The position numbers and the translations under genes were made by a program. Under the pieces are notes generated by a model. That model saw only the letters and a program-made list of their open reading frames with translations. It did not search any database and was not told the origin of the DNA. A DNA stretch of 64,000 bases, from the NCBI GenBank assembly GCA_019828545.1, contig JACVRA010000511.1:39971-103970 (forward strand), written 5' to 3'. Of this stretch, positions 12,101 through 23,212 are shown piece after piece. This stretch comes from Paracamarosporium sp. OC-R06-R3. Lineage: Eukaryota > Ascomycota > Dothideomycetes > Pleosporales > Didymosphaeriaceae. Numbering within the stretch: position 1 is the stretch's first letter; the number at the start of each line of letters is the position of its first letter.

Positions 12101-13139
12101 TACCAATAGGATAGAACGGGACGGGAAAGAATGCAATGGGACGTCCGAACCGAGCCGCAGTGCAGCAATAGAATACCCTCCGAGTCCGGCCGTTGAAGAT
12201 GCTCCGCCGTTTCGAGCATCTCATCTGACAGCCCACGGAGATCAATAATCGCCTCGCCTGGAAGAATAGATCCGTACGGGTGGTATCCGTTGTTCGAAAC
12301 GGGAAACCGCTGACTATCCGGGTGGCTTACTTCGGATTGTACTTGTCTTTCCATATCCTGTTGCAGAATGTTAGCCCGGCACGTGCCTTGTACGACATTG
12401 CCCCGCGCGTCGTCTCGTCTCTTTGCTCTTCTCGTCGCGGGCTCGTTCCAGCGTAGTCGGTCCAGCGTAGCATCGTCCCACGCCATCACACACACACACA
12501 CCACACCACACCACCTTCCCACCGGCGCCGGCACGCCCTCGCGCACCGCATCAATAAACCAGATAGACAGCCACGCACGCACCACACACCACCCAACACA
12601 CCCGCTTATTGCGCGCCCTACGCGAAGCCAGCAACAGCGCGCCACGTGTATGCGCTCAACACGAGCGCGGGGCCCGACGCAGCGGAAACGGAGGGTGCAT
12701 GACAGACGCCGACGCACTGGGGTCTTGTTTGGGCCACGGGTAATGTGACAGGACAGGACGCTCGTCCGCCCGCGGTGGGGTGTGACTCGAGTTGCTGCGG
12801 TCAGGTCCGTACCGGTTAAGCGAAGGGAGCAGGCGTACGATGCGGGCTTGGAGCGTCCTGGCCAATCGACGCCGCTTGGCGTATGCGCGTTGAAACGCTA
12901 CGTATTGGAGGGAGGGTCTGGATCTGAGGGTTGCGCATGCGGCCATGACGAGCTTGATCGTCGAATCATCGTCATCGTTGTTTGTGGTGGTGGTGGTGGT
13001 GGTGGTGTTGATGCTGTGCCGTGGCGGTGCCTTGCTTGCTTGCTTCGCCTGGTGCATTCCTAGGAATGCAGATCGTCGCCAGATCTCGATGTGTGGCCGC
13101 GAGATCGTGATGTTGTGAAAAACAGGGTGAAAAGAGGGC
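9109..13139. repeat. Microsatellite-rich non-coding tract
   Basis: After the bZIP stop, about 4 kb carries T-rich stretches and many different short tandem repeats. Examples are GCGA near 9540, GATCGCG near 9695, TGTA near 9737, GTTT then ACGT near 10040-10065, ACTC near 10140, GGTC/AGTC near 10395-10425, GTACATACATAC near 11035, GGCAA near 11845, TTGA near 12003, CA near 12485 and TGG near 12985. The translated ORFs here are mostly these repeats read as protein. The first few hundred bases are probably the bZIP 3' UTR. A possible spliced exon at 12.2-12.36 kb is listed separately. Confidence 0.7.
12140..12357 (-). CDS. Possible exon of an unrecognised gene
   Basis: On the minus strand a textbook fungal intron end, GCTAAC followed 12 nt later by CAACAG, sits just above 12357. 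It is followed by an open frame starting G-A-T then ATG. The first 65 or so codons read like mixed-composition protein, including L-P-G-E-A-I-I-D-L-R-G-L-S-D-E-M-L-E-T-A. After that the frame runs into simple-sequence DNA. A GTAAGC donor also occurs inside it at 12330. The exon ends, the partner exons and the product are not resolved. It may equally be a spliced non-coding RNA or chance. I recognise no family. Confidence 0.25.
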
Positions 13140-14544
13140 TTACCATGTGTTGCCTAATGTCTTGCTTCCCTTTGACTCTGCCAACCGAAGGAACTGTGCC
13201 GCTTTGAACTAGGAGGCGTACCGTTAGCAACAGTCAGCCGCAACACCTTCCTAACGCGCGAATGCTGCCCAACAAATGAGGCTGGGGATATTGAAACCGA
13301 GTTTGTGTGCCTTGGAGTTGCTCCGCGTGATGGCTGAGATCGAGTCTATCGACCTTCACCGTTCGCACGAGGTGCAGGTGAGCCTTGACACGGACCGGTC
13401 AAGTCACTGGGGCTGCGGAGAACAGCGACAACAGATGAAGAGATGGCTGAGTCGGGGAAGTGTGCATGCAGCTGGGTTTGACGTGTACACAAAGCATATG
13501 GACGCAATATGGGGCCTGATGCGTAGAACCAAGGAAAAGGGTTACACTTACCTTATCCTTCTTCGTGCCAAATCCCTCCAGATAGCACCAAGCCACCTCG
13601 TTCATGGCATCCGTGTCGCCCAGATTCGCAGCCGTCTCGTAGTACTGCTTCGCTGCGACCGGGTCCTTCTTCGTTCCCCATGCATATCGGAAGCAGTTCC
13701 CGAGCTCAAACATAGCAATGACCAATTCGCCTTTTGCAGCACCGCCTTTCTTCATGCCGGCCTGCAGCGCCAGCCGCTCGACTTCAGCGCTGTTGGAAGC
13801 AGCCACGGAAAGGTACCGCACAGCCTGCTCCATGTTCGGCTCGCACCCCCAGCCATGCCGTAACGCAAGACCGTAGAGAACCTGACTGAGCGCATTGTTC
13901 GCGCCATTGGGATCAGCAAGTTTGCCAAAGATCTTCGTGGACGCCGCGTAGTCGCCAGCCTCGTGCAACCGGATAGCCTCCTGGATATCCGCATCTTCAG
14001 GAGCAGCGCTCACACTACGACTTCTGCTCCTCGAGCCCTGCTGCGAGGCTGGTGACAGCGGATCGGTGACCTCGATGCTCGGCGTGTTTGCCCCGCTCTT
14101 CAACACCGTGTTCCCCGATATCAGCACCGTCGCGCGCTTCTCCCAGTTCGCCTCCTCCTCCTCGTTCCGCGCCACGCCATCGCCTCCTACGGCTGGAAGG
14201 TCGCTCGGAACATTGGCACTGGACGCGCTGCGGCCGCGGCCAAAGTGTAACTTGTGCCCGCCTTTCTCATTCTCTTGCCCGCCAGGCCCGCCGGCCGCTG
14301 CATTGCTGTGCCTCCTGAACCTGCCCTTTATGCCTCGGTGCTCCGGCGCAGGCGAGAGAAAGGGCTGTGAAGCGCGCGTGGGGTCTCCTGGGAAGGCCGG
14401 CGGCTCGATGGACTCGCGCGTCGATGTCGTGGTGCGGTAGAACTGAAATTCGGGCACATCTGGGCTCAGCGTGGGGCCCCGTTCGGCCACGTTCCCTTCG
14501 TCTCTGACTTTGTCCTTCTTTTTCAGGAGGTCCTTGAGCGGCAT
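13140..14544 (-). CDS. Sel1-repeat (SLR) protein
   Basis: The exons are 14544-13552 and 13208-13140, giving 353 residues. The 343-nt intron starts GTAAGTG, and has GCTAAC upstream of the CTCCTAG acceptor. Splicing extends the last Sel1 repeat from F-G-T-K-K-D-K into F-K-A-A-Q-F-L-R-L-A-E-S-K-G-S-K-T-L-G-N-T-W, the expected continuation. The N-terminal 170 residues are charged, Ser/Pro-rich and probably disordered. Three or so Sel1-like helical repeats occupy about residues 185-345. Such repeats are protein-interaction scaffolds; related fungal proteins act in signalling and chitin-synthase regulation, but no specific role can be assigned. The end is uncertain: TGG-TAA overlaps a GTAAGC donor consensus, and relatives usually continue I-W-K after this Trp. 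Confidence 0.8.
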
Positions 14545-15349
14545 CGTGGGCTTGTGGTCTCAGGGTTGCGGCCTGGGTGCCTGGATGCGGCCTGGATGCG
14601 GCTGATTTCTTAATTCCGCGGGTGATACAGAAATGCGCGGTGCAATGCGCTGCGTCGGGTGCTGTTACTGAACTTTTAGAGTCGTCCTGTACTTCCGCAA
14701 GGTGCCGCTGAGAGTTCTGACGTGCATCGAGAACGACTGTTCAGGCGCTGCCGTGTCCTTGTAGGCAGCTTCGTCGTATGAGGACGGCTGGGGCTGGGCT
14801 TGGCTCTTCAAGCGCCCCTCAGCCTCCATCAGCTCAGCGCTTGCGTGCATAACAACTCCGACCGTTTCTGCAAATGCGCAAAGAGTGGCTGACGAGTTCA
14901 ATGCATGCACAGTACACATCGCAGAATGTAAAGACTCGGTTCAAAACATGAAATTCGTTTTGCATTATTATGTTTCAGCAGGGTGCAACGCCCGACGATC
15001 CTGTCTAGGCTGGCTGCCCCATTCAAAAGGCATGTACAAGGTGCTGGCCCCCTTTCTTCGGGGTGAATTATCCCAAGCACCAAAAGTCATCAATGTACAA
15101 GAGAAACCTCTGGACGCCAATGCTCGCGTGGTATCATAATGAGTCCGCAGAAACGCCTCGAATCTGGTATCAATCCATCGCCAACACCAACGACAACCAG
15201 TAAGTGGTCTGGTGAGAGCACCTACCTTGCTTGACCGCCATGATCAAGCTCATGCAAACTTAGACGCAGCCAGAAATTAGGAGAGACACCAGAAAGGGTC
15301 AGAACACCTACAAGACCGTGGTGTGAATGCAGATATACAAATGGTCCGA
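14545..15349. other. Intergenic region with a possible small minus-strand gene
   Basis: This lies between the Sel1 gene start and the end of the CCCH gene. It contains the Sel1 promoter and the weakly supported coding candidate listed separately. I see no repeat or RNA gene. Confidence 0.4.
14665..15241 (-). CDS. Possible small spliced gene, unknown product
   Basis: A minus-strand open frame ending at 14665 gives a helical, protein-like C-terminus of about 75 residues, with A-F-A-E-T-V-G-V-V-M-H-A-S-A-E-L-M-E-A-E-G-R-L-K and M-H-V-R-T-L-S-G-T-L-R-K. A likely acceptor for it is at 14889-14890 (GTCAG). Upstream, ATG at 15241 begins a 16-nt candidate exon followed by GTAGGT, with an acceptor (ACCAG) at 15164-15165, an intron of 62 nt. 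How the middle exon reads is unresolved because two frames are plausible. The product is not recognised. The intron signals and composition make a real gene possible but not proven. Confidence 0.3.
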
Positions 15350-16525
15350 CTAGTCCTCAGGATCGAATGCAACGTAATCATGCTGTTTCGTGATCGCGTG
15401 GTGTTGGTCTTCATTCAAGGAACTTAAAGATTTGCTTATATCCGTGACATTGCCGACGTCCTCGGAGCTCTCTGGCGATCCAATGCTGGAAGAACCAAGT
15501 GCAGCTGCCTTCATACGAGAAGCGTGGTGGACGTGCCTATGTGGGCACCGATCACCCGCTGCGCAAAGCCCGGTGTTAGCAAAAGCAGGGCATTCGTAGA
15601 CATGCAAGTGGGTGCAACCGTCTCCTTCGTCGCAGTATCCAAGCGTTCCGAATGACTCGCACACTGGGGCATGTCTGTCGATTTGAGTATGTACAAACAT
15701 GCAAGGTGTCTTGGTGCAACGGTCCTCTATGAAATAGAGACAATGAGGTGTGTTGTTGGCAGTCGCATCGTGAGACAACGGGCAAAAGGTGTCCTTGGTG
15801 CAATGGTTCTTGAAGAGGAACTGCTTGCAGAGAGCCAGCTTGTTGACGTCGTGGATATCGGGGCACCTGTTGCGAGCGCATTTACCTATCAAGAGATTAG
15901 ACATCAAATAACGGAAGAGAACTATACCAGATACGGAGTCCAGTGGAAGATACCTGTAGACATGAAGTTCCGGCACGGCGTATTCGAACTGCTGGCTCGG
16001 CTGTTTGTCTGTTGTGCTACAGTCAGCTTGCTGTTCCCAGTTTTCAAAAATTCATAGGCGAGCTTACAGAACTGGATTCGTTCCAAGCCGCCGAGCGTTG
16101 TGCACGTTTCGGACGCGCATGGCGAGATGACGGATACGGTTCATAGCCTGTAGGGCCCCTCTTGTCTCGATGATTGCGCGCATGTCCGCGTTCGGGACCA
16201 ACGGCGTTACCGCCTGGAGATGAGTGGCTGTCTGTGTTTGAGCCCGCATCGGTTGTGTCACTCAGGTAAGAGCCCGAGCCGCGGCGGGATCCGATAGCGG
16301 TGGTGTTCGTGAGGGTGTAAGTGGGTGCACCCAGAAGTCCTTGATCACGGAGATTTGCCAGCTTGTGTCCCGTGATGTAGCCTACAAGTTATGAGCCAAT
16401 CACCCAATGTTTTCCTTCTCTTACTTACTGTTCAGCTCTGCCTGGGCAATGAATCTTGCCTCCGCCGTTGGCAGAGCTGCGATCTGCTCCGCGGTGTAGG
16501 GTGGAGGGCCGGGCGGTCGCGACAT
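15350..16525 (-). CDS. CCCH zinc-finger protein with five fingers (ZC3H3-like)
   Basis: I rebuilt four exons: 16525-16429, 16381-16068, 16008-15954 and 15885-15350, giving 333 residues. The introns are 47, 59 and 68 nt, all GT-AG. The first Cys-rich finger is only completed by splicing exons 3 and 4: C-R-N-F-M-S-T-G-K-C then A-R-N-R-C-P-D-I-H. Four more CCCH fingers follow (second C-x8-C-x5-C-x3-H, third C-x7-C-x4-C-x3-H, then two C-x8-C-x5-C-x3-H) across about residues 150-275. The N-terminal half is polar and probably disordered. Tandem CCCH arrays of this layout occur in ZC3H3-type nuclear proteins that bind RNA and act in mRNA polyadenylation and export. That function is inferred. The start is the ATG at 16525, beginning M-S-R-P-P-G-P-P-P-Y. 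Confidence 0.85.
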
Positions 16526-17216
16526 GCTGCGCTGCGTTGGATCTGGACCTGTGTGGAAAAAGTTAATTACTTTGCACTGAAACGCCAAAAAAGAAAGCCG
16601 GTTTGAGGGGTCTGCGGGAGCTGCGGAGGGGATTGGGAGGGAGCGAGAGAGTGAGCTGCGCGAGGATAGTTGTACGCGGGGGACAAAGGTAAGGGTTCAC
16701 GCTAAATCTTAGCGAGGGTCGCCCGCGTCCCGTTGTCACGTGATCGGTTCCTGCCTAGTCTTGGGGTTCAGAGGTCGATCGCGTCTACAGCTCTGCGGCA
16801 ACAGATCAAAAATTCAACTAAGCCTGTCTCGCATTGTGATTTGTTTTTGCTTGTCCTGTATTGGAAATCTCATACGGTGCTCAAAACACAGATATAGATT
16901 TGTATTAGGGCATCATCTTGGATACGAAACTTCCTTTTCGTAAAGTGAATAATCTCTTACTACATGCTACCTTTTTCACTATGCCCTTTTCTGTGCCGAT
17001 TCCCAGGGGAATCACTTTTTTTGTATCACTTTTTGTACCAAGGCATTTTTAGTAAAAATCAACTCTCCAGACTACAAGCTACGACCGACACTGAACAAGA
17101 AGTCAAAATTTTGTACCGACTCCTGTAGGTTATTCACGCGGCGAGACTGATTGCATGCTTCTGATGAGAATTGTAAACGTATTGCAAAATGGGTTGACAG
17201 TGTTGCGATTTCACGT
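16526..17216. other. Intergenic region, AT-rich
   Basis: This lies between the end of NOC4 and the start of the CCCH gene, both on the minus strand. It holds the CCCH promoter and the NOC4 3' region. The part from about 16.8 to 17.1 kb is AT-rich with T runs. I see no gene in it. Confidence 0.5.
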
Positions 17217-18909
17217 CTATCTAGTGTCACACACGAGAGTCAGAAGATTCCCGAGAGGATTCAATCCATCTTCAGCTGTGACTATCCGCTTCGGAATTTC
17301 AAACTCGACTTCGGGATCCTTCTTCAGTTCTCTGTTGAGTTCTGTATCAAGAAGCTGTACTACTCGTTAGCGCGATCATTTCATGAACAAGGTTACTACT
17401 TACTGCAGTGTACGAGTGATCCAGGAAGTCCTCAAGGTTATACGATCGCTTCGTGAACTGCTCTGAGATAATCTTCGCTAGCGTCGCAACATTAGGGTGG
17501 TAATGCGACTGTAGTGTCTCCAATTCCCATACACTGCTCTCAATGGCATCTGTAAGAAGCGGATCCGGCTCGTCCATGTCGAACGGGTCTTCCATGCCCT
17601 CTTCTTCCATTTCTTGCTTCAAAGCTGGGTCTCTTATTTCGCGATGCATCATGAATGTGCAAGCAGGGTGGCGCTTGAACATGTTGTATGCCCAAGGGAT
17701 GACAACGACAATACCTGCCGGAGGTGCATACAACGCTAACCGCGAAAGCCGCTTGATGAAACTTGCTACAAGTGTTGCTGGTAAATGTGTAGATGACATG
17801 AAGGTGTCCAGAAGCCTGAAGAAGCGCGATCTGTGTTTTGAGTGCAGGATGCTCTCATCCAGTAACGAGTAGAGCTTCTGGTAGAAGGATGGATAGTCAA
17901 GGTTCTTCTCAGAGATGAGATAATACAATCCGGAAAGTGCCAGAAGAGATGTAGCGCCGCCGACCTCGTATGAGTCTGTTAGGAAGTCCATGAGCATTTC
18001 AGGCTGCGGGAACCACGGCGCGATCTGGTGTGAGAATATGCTGAGCACGGACTTTCGCTGCTCCTTTGTGATGCCCGATCGCAGTGTCGCTAGCCAGGCT
18101 TCTTGCGCTTGTGATTTATATGAGCTTAACGAAGGTACCGGACTCTTTCCCTGAACTTCTGTGTAGAAATTCTGGATGTCGTCTTTCGATGTGGGAACGG
18201 TTTCAAGGCTAAGTAGAAGCGACAAGCTGTTGTTCGCCACACGTTGCTTTTCCGAGTCGTCAAGTTCAGAGTCGAGAAGAGCTTTGATGGTTCGGAAGGT
18301 GGAGTATCGGATGTCGTCGTAGGCGCCAAAGTACTTTTCCGCAAATTCTTCCTTTGAGCCGTCGTCTTCTGGGAGAAGAAGGAGCGCTTTTACGGTCCCT
18401 GAAAGTGGGCTGTTTCTGATATCGAAGTCTTTCTGTGCCTTTGATTCTTCCTTGACTAGTCGTAGGAGGAGAGTCAGGGCCACGGATTGTTTGGGCGGGT
18501 GCTTGCTGGACAGGAAGTCGTTCATCAGCACCTCTGTATACTCCTGATATCTCTTCTTCAGCCATGTGACAATCACAGTCTCGGATTCGGTCATCCGCTT
18601 GCTCTTGATCATGTCTCCGGCAGACAGGAGCCGTGTGAACACTCGACACAGTGCGACAACTGCGAGGATGGGTGCTGCGTGGTCGGGCTGTGAAGCTTTT
18701 GCAAGCTTCAACAGGGTCGCAATGTTGTTGTAGTGCTTTCGCGACTCCAATATCTGCATTTCGAGGCGAACAATCTCCTCCTGGGGGTCTTCGTCTTCAT
18801 CGCTGGAGGGCTTCTGGCGGGGTTTCGACTTGACTGCGCGGCGCTCTGCTTCTCCAGACTTCCTCTTCCTCTTCACACCGGCCACGGCAGCAGCCTTCGT
18901 ACCCAGCAT
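17217..18909 (-). CDS. NOC4: Nucleolar complex protein 4 (Noc4), small-subunit ribosome biogenesis
   Basis: Two exons, 18909-17404 and 17354-17217, give 547 residues, matching yeast Noc4 (about 550). The 50-nt intron (GTAAGT to ACAG) lies just after D-H-S-Y-T-A. Splicing adds L-L-D-T-E-L and then V-E-F-E-I-P-K-R, the family's usual C-terminal end. The CBF/Mak21-type domain is visible at about residues 330-440, with F-Y-Q-K-L-Y-S-L-L-D and H-S-K-H-R-S-R-F-F-R-L-L-D. The first 50 residues are basic, suiting nucleolar import. Noc4 pairs with Nop14 in assembly and export of 40S precursors; this is family knowledge. It is divergent from ATP4 with a 194-bp gap. Confidence 0.93.
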
Positions 18910-19103
18910 AGCGGCGGTAGGGCGATAACTCGTTGTTGCGCTCCCAGAGTGTTGCTGTTCGTGGTTGCGACTTTCGTTCGTGAACTTTTTCGACGACGCC
19001 GGCCCGTGTTCGGCTAGTCGGCTTGGCGCGTTGATTCTGCACCGAGAAAGCTCTCAACTCCATCAACGGCACCTCCCAAACCTCCCCACTCTCATCCACA
19101 GCA
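18910..19103. promoter_or_regulatory. Compact bidirectional promoter of NOC4 and ATP4
   Basis: Only 194 bp separate the two start codons, so both genes must be driven from this segment or from sequences overlapping it. A pyrimidine-rich run (cctcccaaacctcccc) precedes the ATP4 start. No TATA box is obvious. Confidence 0.6.
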
Positions 19104-20015
19104 ATGGCTTCTCGTCTGGCAAGGAGCGCGGTCAGTACGTACAAGCCGCCGGCCGGCAATTCTGGTGCCATTGACCCGCGTACTCACCCGCAACAGGCGC
19201 CGCCCGTCTCCGCCCATCGCTCCCTCTCCGCAGCTCCCTCCCAGCCATCACGGCCCAGATCACCCCGGCCCGCTACCAGTCCAACGTGCCCGAGGACCCC
19301 AAGAAGAAGGCTCAGTCGCTGCTCGATGCGATCCCCGTGCCCGGCAACAGCCCCATCACCAAGGCCGCCGTCCTCTCCGCCGCCGCCGGTGTGAGCACTT
19401 TCGCCATCAGCAACGAGCTCTACGTCGTCAACGAGGAGTCCATCGTCGCGCTCTCGCTCCTGACCATCTTCTGGGCTGTCGCCAAGTACGCCGGCCCGGC
19501 CTGGTCCAGCTATGCGCAGCAGCAGATCGACAAGATCTCTGGCATCTTGAACTCGGCCCGTGCCGACCACACTGCGGCCGTCAAGCAGCGCATTGAGAGC
19601 GTGCAGGACCTTGGCGGTGTCATTGACATCACCAAGAACCTCTTCGCTGTTTCCAAGGTACGATACAGGAGATGGCGATGCGCCGAACATCCGTTGGGCC
19701 GATGGCGGCTAACTTTGTCTAGGAAACCGCCCAGCTCGAGGCCCAGGCCTACGAGCTCGAGCAGAAGACGGCCATTGCCCACGAGGCCAAGACCGTCCTC
19801 GACTCCTGGGTCCGCTACGAGGGCCAGGTCAAGCAGAGGCAGCAGCGCGAGCTTGCTGAGAGCATCATCGCCAAGATCGAGAAGGAGCTTGAGAACCCCA
19901 AGACCCTCAAGCAGATCCTCGACCAGAGCGTCGCCGATGTTGAGAGTGCGTTCTACTACAATTCGATGATATGCCCCGCTAACAACTCCCAGGGATCGTT
20001 TCGCAAAAGGCATAA
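19104..20015 (+). CDS. ATP4: F1Fo ATP synthase subunit 4 (subunit b), mitochondrial
   Basis: Four exons, 19104-19134, 19197-19657, 19723-19945 and 19993-20015, give 245 residues, the usual size. The introns are 62, 65 and 47 nt. The 31-nt first exon and 23-nt last exon are too short to be seen as ORFs. The N-terminus M-A-S-R-L-A-R-S-A-V-S-A-A-R-L-R-P-S is a basic mitochondrial presequence. After a Y-Q-S cleavage-like site comes N-V-P-E-D-P-K-K-K-A. Two hydrophobic segments follow (about residues 70-125), then the long charged helix forming the peripheral stalk, ending V-E-R-I-V-S-Q-K-A. The protein links the membrane Fo sector to F1 in the inner membrane. Confidence 0.95.
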
Positions 20016-21416
20016 GCTACCTAAAACGTTTCCTTTCTCGCCAACTAGCATCACCCAATGTTACATAAATCTGTGCTATAGTCAATCGGGTCGGATAGAT
20101 TACCCAAAGTCAATTTCATTTGGTCGAAGTAACTTCGCGAGCCGTTCTGCATCAGCAAGCTTCATTTAGTGGGGTGTTTCCTTTCATGTCATTGAACTAA
20201 CCTTACAATGTCTACCGTCCCTTTGCATCATGACATACAATCGCACTGCAGCATTTGGGTTTCTGATAACTAATGACAGCGCCATGAGTCTGAAATGTTG
20301 AGCGTGCGCCACAAATCTTCGCTCACTCCCATGGTCAGAGGCTTTGGATCATGCTGACCAGATCTTGCTGAAGGAAAGAAAAACTATTGTTGCTACATTT
20401 GACGGCTGACAGTTCCTTCATGCCACACAATTCTCAGAAATCTGATTACCGTTCTGCTTGCATTGGTTCGAGAACATCGTCATCCGGATCACTTGTGATT
20501 CTTTTGCTCCGCTCATGCTTTGGGGATGTCGATCGAGCACCGGGTGAGTATTGCAGTTGCGCATTTATCGCCATCTTTCCATTCGGCCCGATTTACGCTC
20601 CTGAGGAAGTTGCTGGAGGATCTGGGCTGTTGTTTGAAGGGAGAAAAGCTGATCGCTACCGGAAACTACGTGTTGCGATGCAAGGTTCGTTAGGACTTTA
20701 ACTCGTACAGTGTATTTTTACGAAACAGCCTTTTCGGAACCATATGGAGTGGGAAACGCAGCTGTGATGATTGTTTGACATATCGAGGCACGTGTGTACA
20801 CTGCTAAAAGACTCAGAATTTCCCGGAAGGCGGCGGCGACATTAGTATCGAGGGCTCATTAGAGTCGCATGAATTGGGACTGACAGATGGTATGGCTCCA
20901 GTCTACAACGAAACCTGTGCGAAATGCGTGGTTGTGCTATCTAGGTCTTTCTTATCGATTGTGTACTCTCAAACCTCACATTGCTCCTTGCTCACAAGAC
21001 TGACCTTAAGTATGATAATATAGCATAGATTTGCCTTGATGCAACATGTTCCGAATGTTTTACAACAAGGAGACCAATCGAATAACCTCGAGAAAATCGG
21101 TCTCAAGAAAGAGAATCCTTCGAGAACGGAACTGGACTCGCCGTCGGCAGTTGCCTGACTGACTGTTTTGTCCCATCACTTATTACGAAGCTCTGCTAAA
21201 GTCATGAAGCATTATTTTCAAAACGTACGACATTTCAGTTTTCATGGAGTTCACGAACACGAACATTCCGGGTATATAATAGTAGTGTGTGGAGTATACC
21301 CGTTGGAGTCTAGACCAGTAGCAGCAGATCCGCGATGATCTGCGAATGACTCGTACAATTTTGCCTCGACAACAAGCTTGCCAACTGCACTGTAACCCCC
21401 CAAACGGATTTTCGCA
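20016..21416. other. Intergenic region
   Basis: This 1.4-kb space lies between ATP4 and the acyltransferase. Only short ORFs without protein character are present. It should hold the ATP4 3' UTR and the acyltransferase promoter. A TATA-like stretch (gggtatataatag) lies near 21270, about 145 bp before the acyltransferase ATG, and could be its TATA box. Confidence 0.5.
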
Positions 21417-23212
21417 ATGGAAGCGAAAGGCGAATATTGGCTCAACCGCTATGGAAATGGGTACCACGCTTGGAGGCCCGCCGAACGTCATGGACAGAAA
21501 AGTTTTGAGCGCCCGGTTGGACTCGTGGAAACATCTTTTGATACAGACGGTCGGTCAGTCTTCGAGTTACGAATCGTGCTTGCAGCTAAATTGACAATGT
21601 GTCTGTGTGCAGGTACTTTGGCGGTCGAGCGGATATGACAGCGCTTTTTACTGTGCGCGTGAAACACAGGCTGGACAAAGAGGCCTTTAGACAAAGGATT
21701 GCGCTCGCGTGGGCGAATCTACGATTACACCATGTCATGCTGATGAGTCGAACGATGTACGATGATGAAGCAAGACAGCGGAAATTTGTTGTCGATCTGC
21801 ATAGTAGCATTGATGAGGTGCTTAGCGATGTGCAGCGAAACATCGTGTGGATGGAAGACTACTACGAAAAGGTTGATGGAGATGAGTTATATCGCCATGC
21901 TATTAACGTGGGTCGTGTTGTTCATCCGGAGAAGTGTTTGTCCAAGCTACATGTACTGCCGCTGATTCAACTGTCGGACGGATCCTCCGAGGTACGATTT
22001 CTGACAGTGATGGCACATCAGATTTCAGACGGACTGTCTGCATACAATTGGTTCAGCGACTTTGTCCGCATACTCAATCTGCCGGAAGGGGAATTGAAAA
22101 GCGAGATAGAAACATACAAGCAGGAAGAAGAGATTAAGAAGAGATTGCCACCAGCACAAGAAGACATGTACCCGCGAGCCATGGGAAATAAAGCAAGAGA
22201 GAGATGGTTCTGGGCCATCATCCGTGTCCTACGGCATCTGCGAAAGACAACTCCCCAATCCTTTGCCAATCCACTCAGGCGAGAGCAGCGACTAAAAGAA
22301 GCCATCACCTTACCACCCCAATTCTCTAAATTCTTCGATTACTCCGAAGCCGCTAAGCCACCACTAACCTCCGGTCACATTACTGGAACACTTTCTCCAC
22401 GTGCATCTAAGCGTATGATGGACCTCTGCCGCTCCATCCACATCAGCATTGGTGCCGGCTGCTTCGCCCTCGCTGGCCTCGCTATGATGACCATCCACGA
22501 AAAACGCTTCCCCAATACACCTGACGATAAAAGACTTCCCTTTGTATCTGGATTCCCACTGAACCCACGCGCTTTCTTCGGCTACAAAACACCCGCAGAT
22601 TCATGCATGCTGGCTTTCTCAGAAGGCATAGTGATGCCATTCTTACCATCTTCCCTCCCCATCGAAGGGCGTTTCAAGCTCACCGCAACTCATGCAAACC
22701 GCGAGTTGCGCATGTATCAGAAACGCGTGAAGGGGAAAAGCACAGGCGTACAAAGCAGTTTCGGTTCGCACTCTCCTGCGAGACTCCTTGCAAATGCGTA
22801 CCTCGGCGCCATCGAGCGGTCAGACTCGAAACTCCCTGATGAGATGAGGTGGGGCGTTAATCCGCAAGGCGAATTGCTTCCGCCAGCTTTTCAACACAGA
22901 GCGACGTGCGGCGTTTCATCGATCGGACAGACTGCGCACTGGCTTGCGGAGGGGAAGTATGATCTCGGTGTTGTTGGAGATGGGATTGGGAAGAAAGACT
23001 TCGCTGCCGACTTCAGGAACTTCAAACAGGGAGTTAGGGCGAGGGATGACGAATTTTTGGTAGGGAGTAGTACGGATGCGGAGGGGAGGGTGCGGTTTGG
23101 CGTCAGTTACGATGAGAGTGCGATTAGCCCGGAGATGGCGGGGAGGTGGAGGGATGTAATTGAGGGATTGATGGAGGATGGTGAGGAAGATAGGGTCAAG
23201 GCTAAAATATGA
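21417..23212 (+). CDS. Putative acyltransferase with HxxxDG motif (condensation/AATase-like fold)
   Basis: Exons 21417-21553 and 21613-23212 give 578 residues. The 59-nt intron (GTCAGT to GTGCAG) joins T-D-G-R to Y-F-G-G-R-A-D-M. The motif H-Q-I-S-D-G at residues 181-186 matches the catalytic HxxxD(G) of the condensation-domain, BAHD and alcohol acetyltransferase superfamily, where His acts as general base in acyl transfer from CoA or a carrier protein. The layout (N-terminal half with the motif, C-terminal half with another condensation-like lobe) and the size fit a stand-alone fungal acyltransferase. The substrate cannot be told. No signal peptide or membrane segment is seen. The next genes on the same strand are the HET and hydrolase genes. 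Confidence 0.8.
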
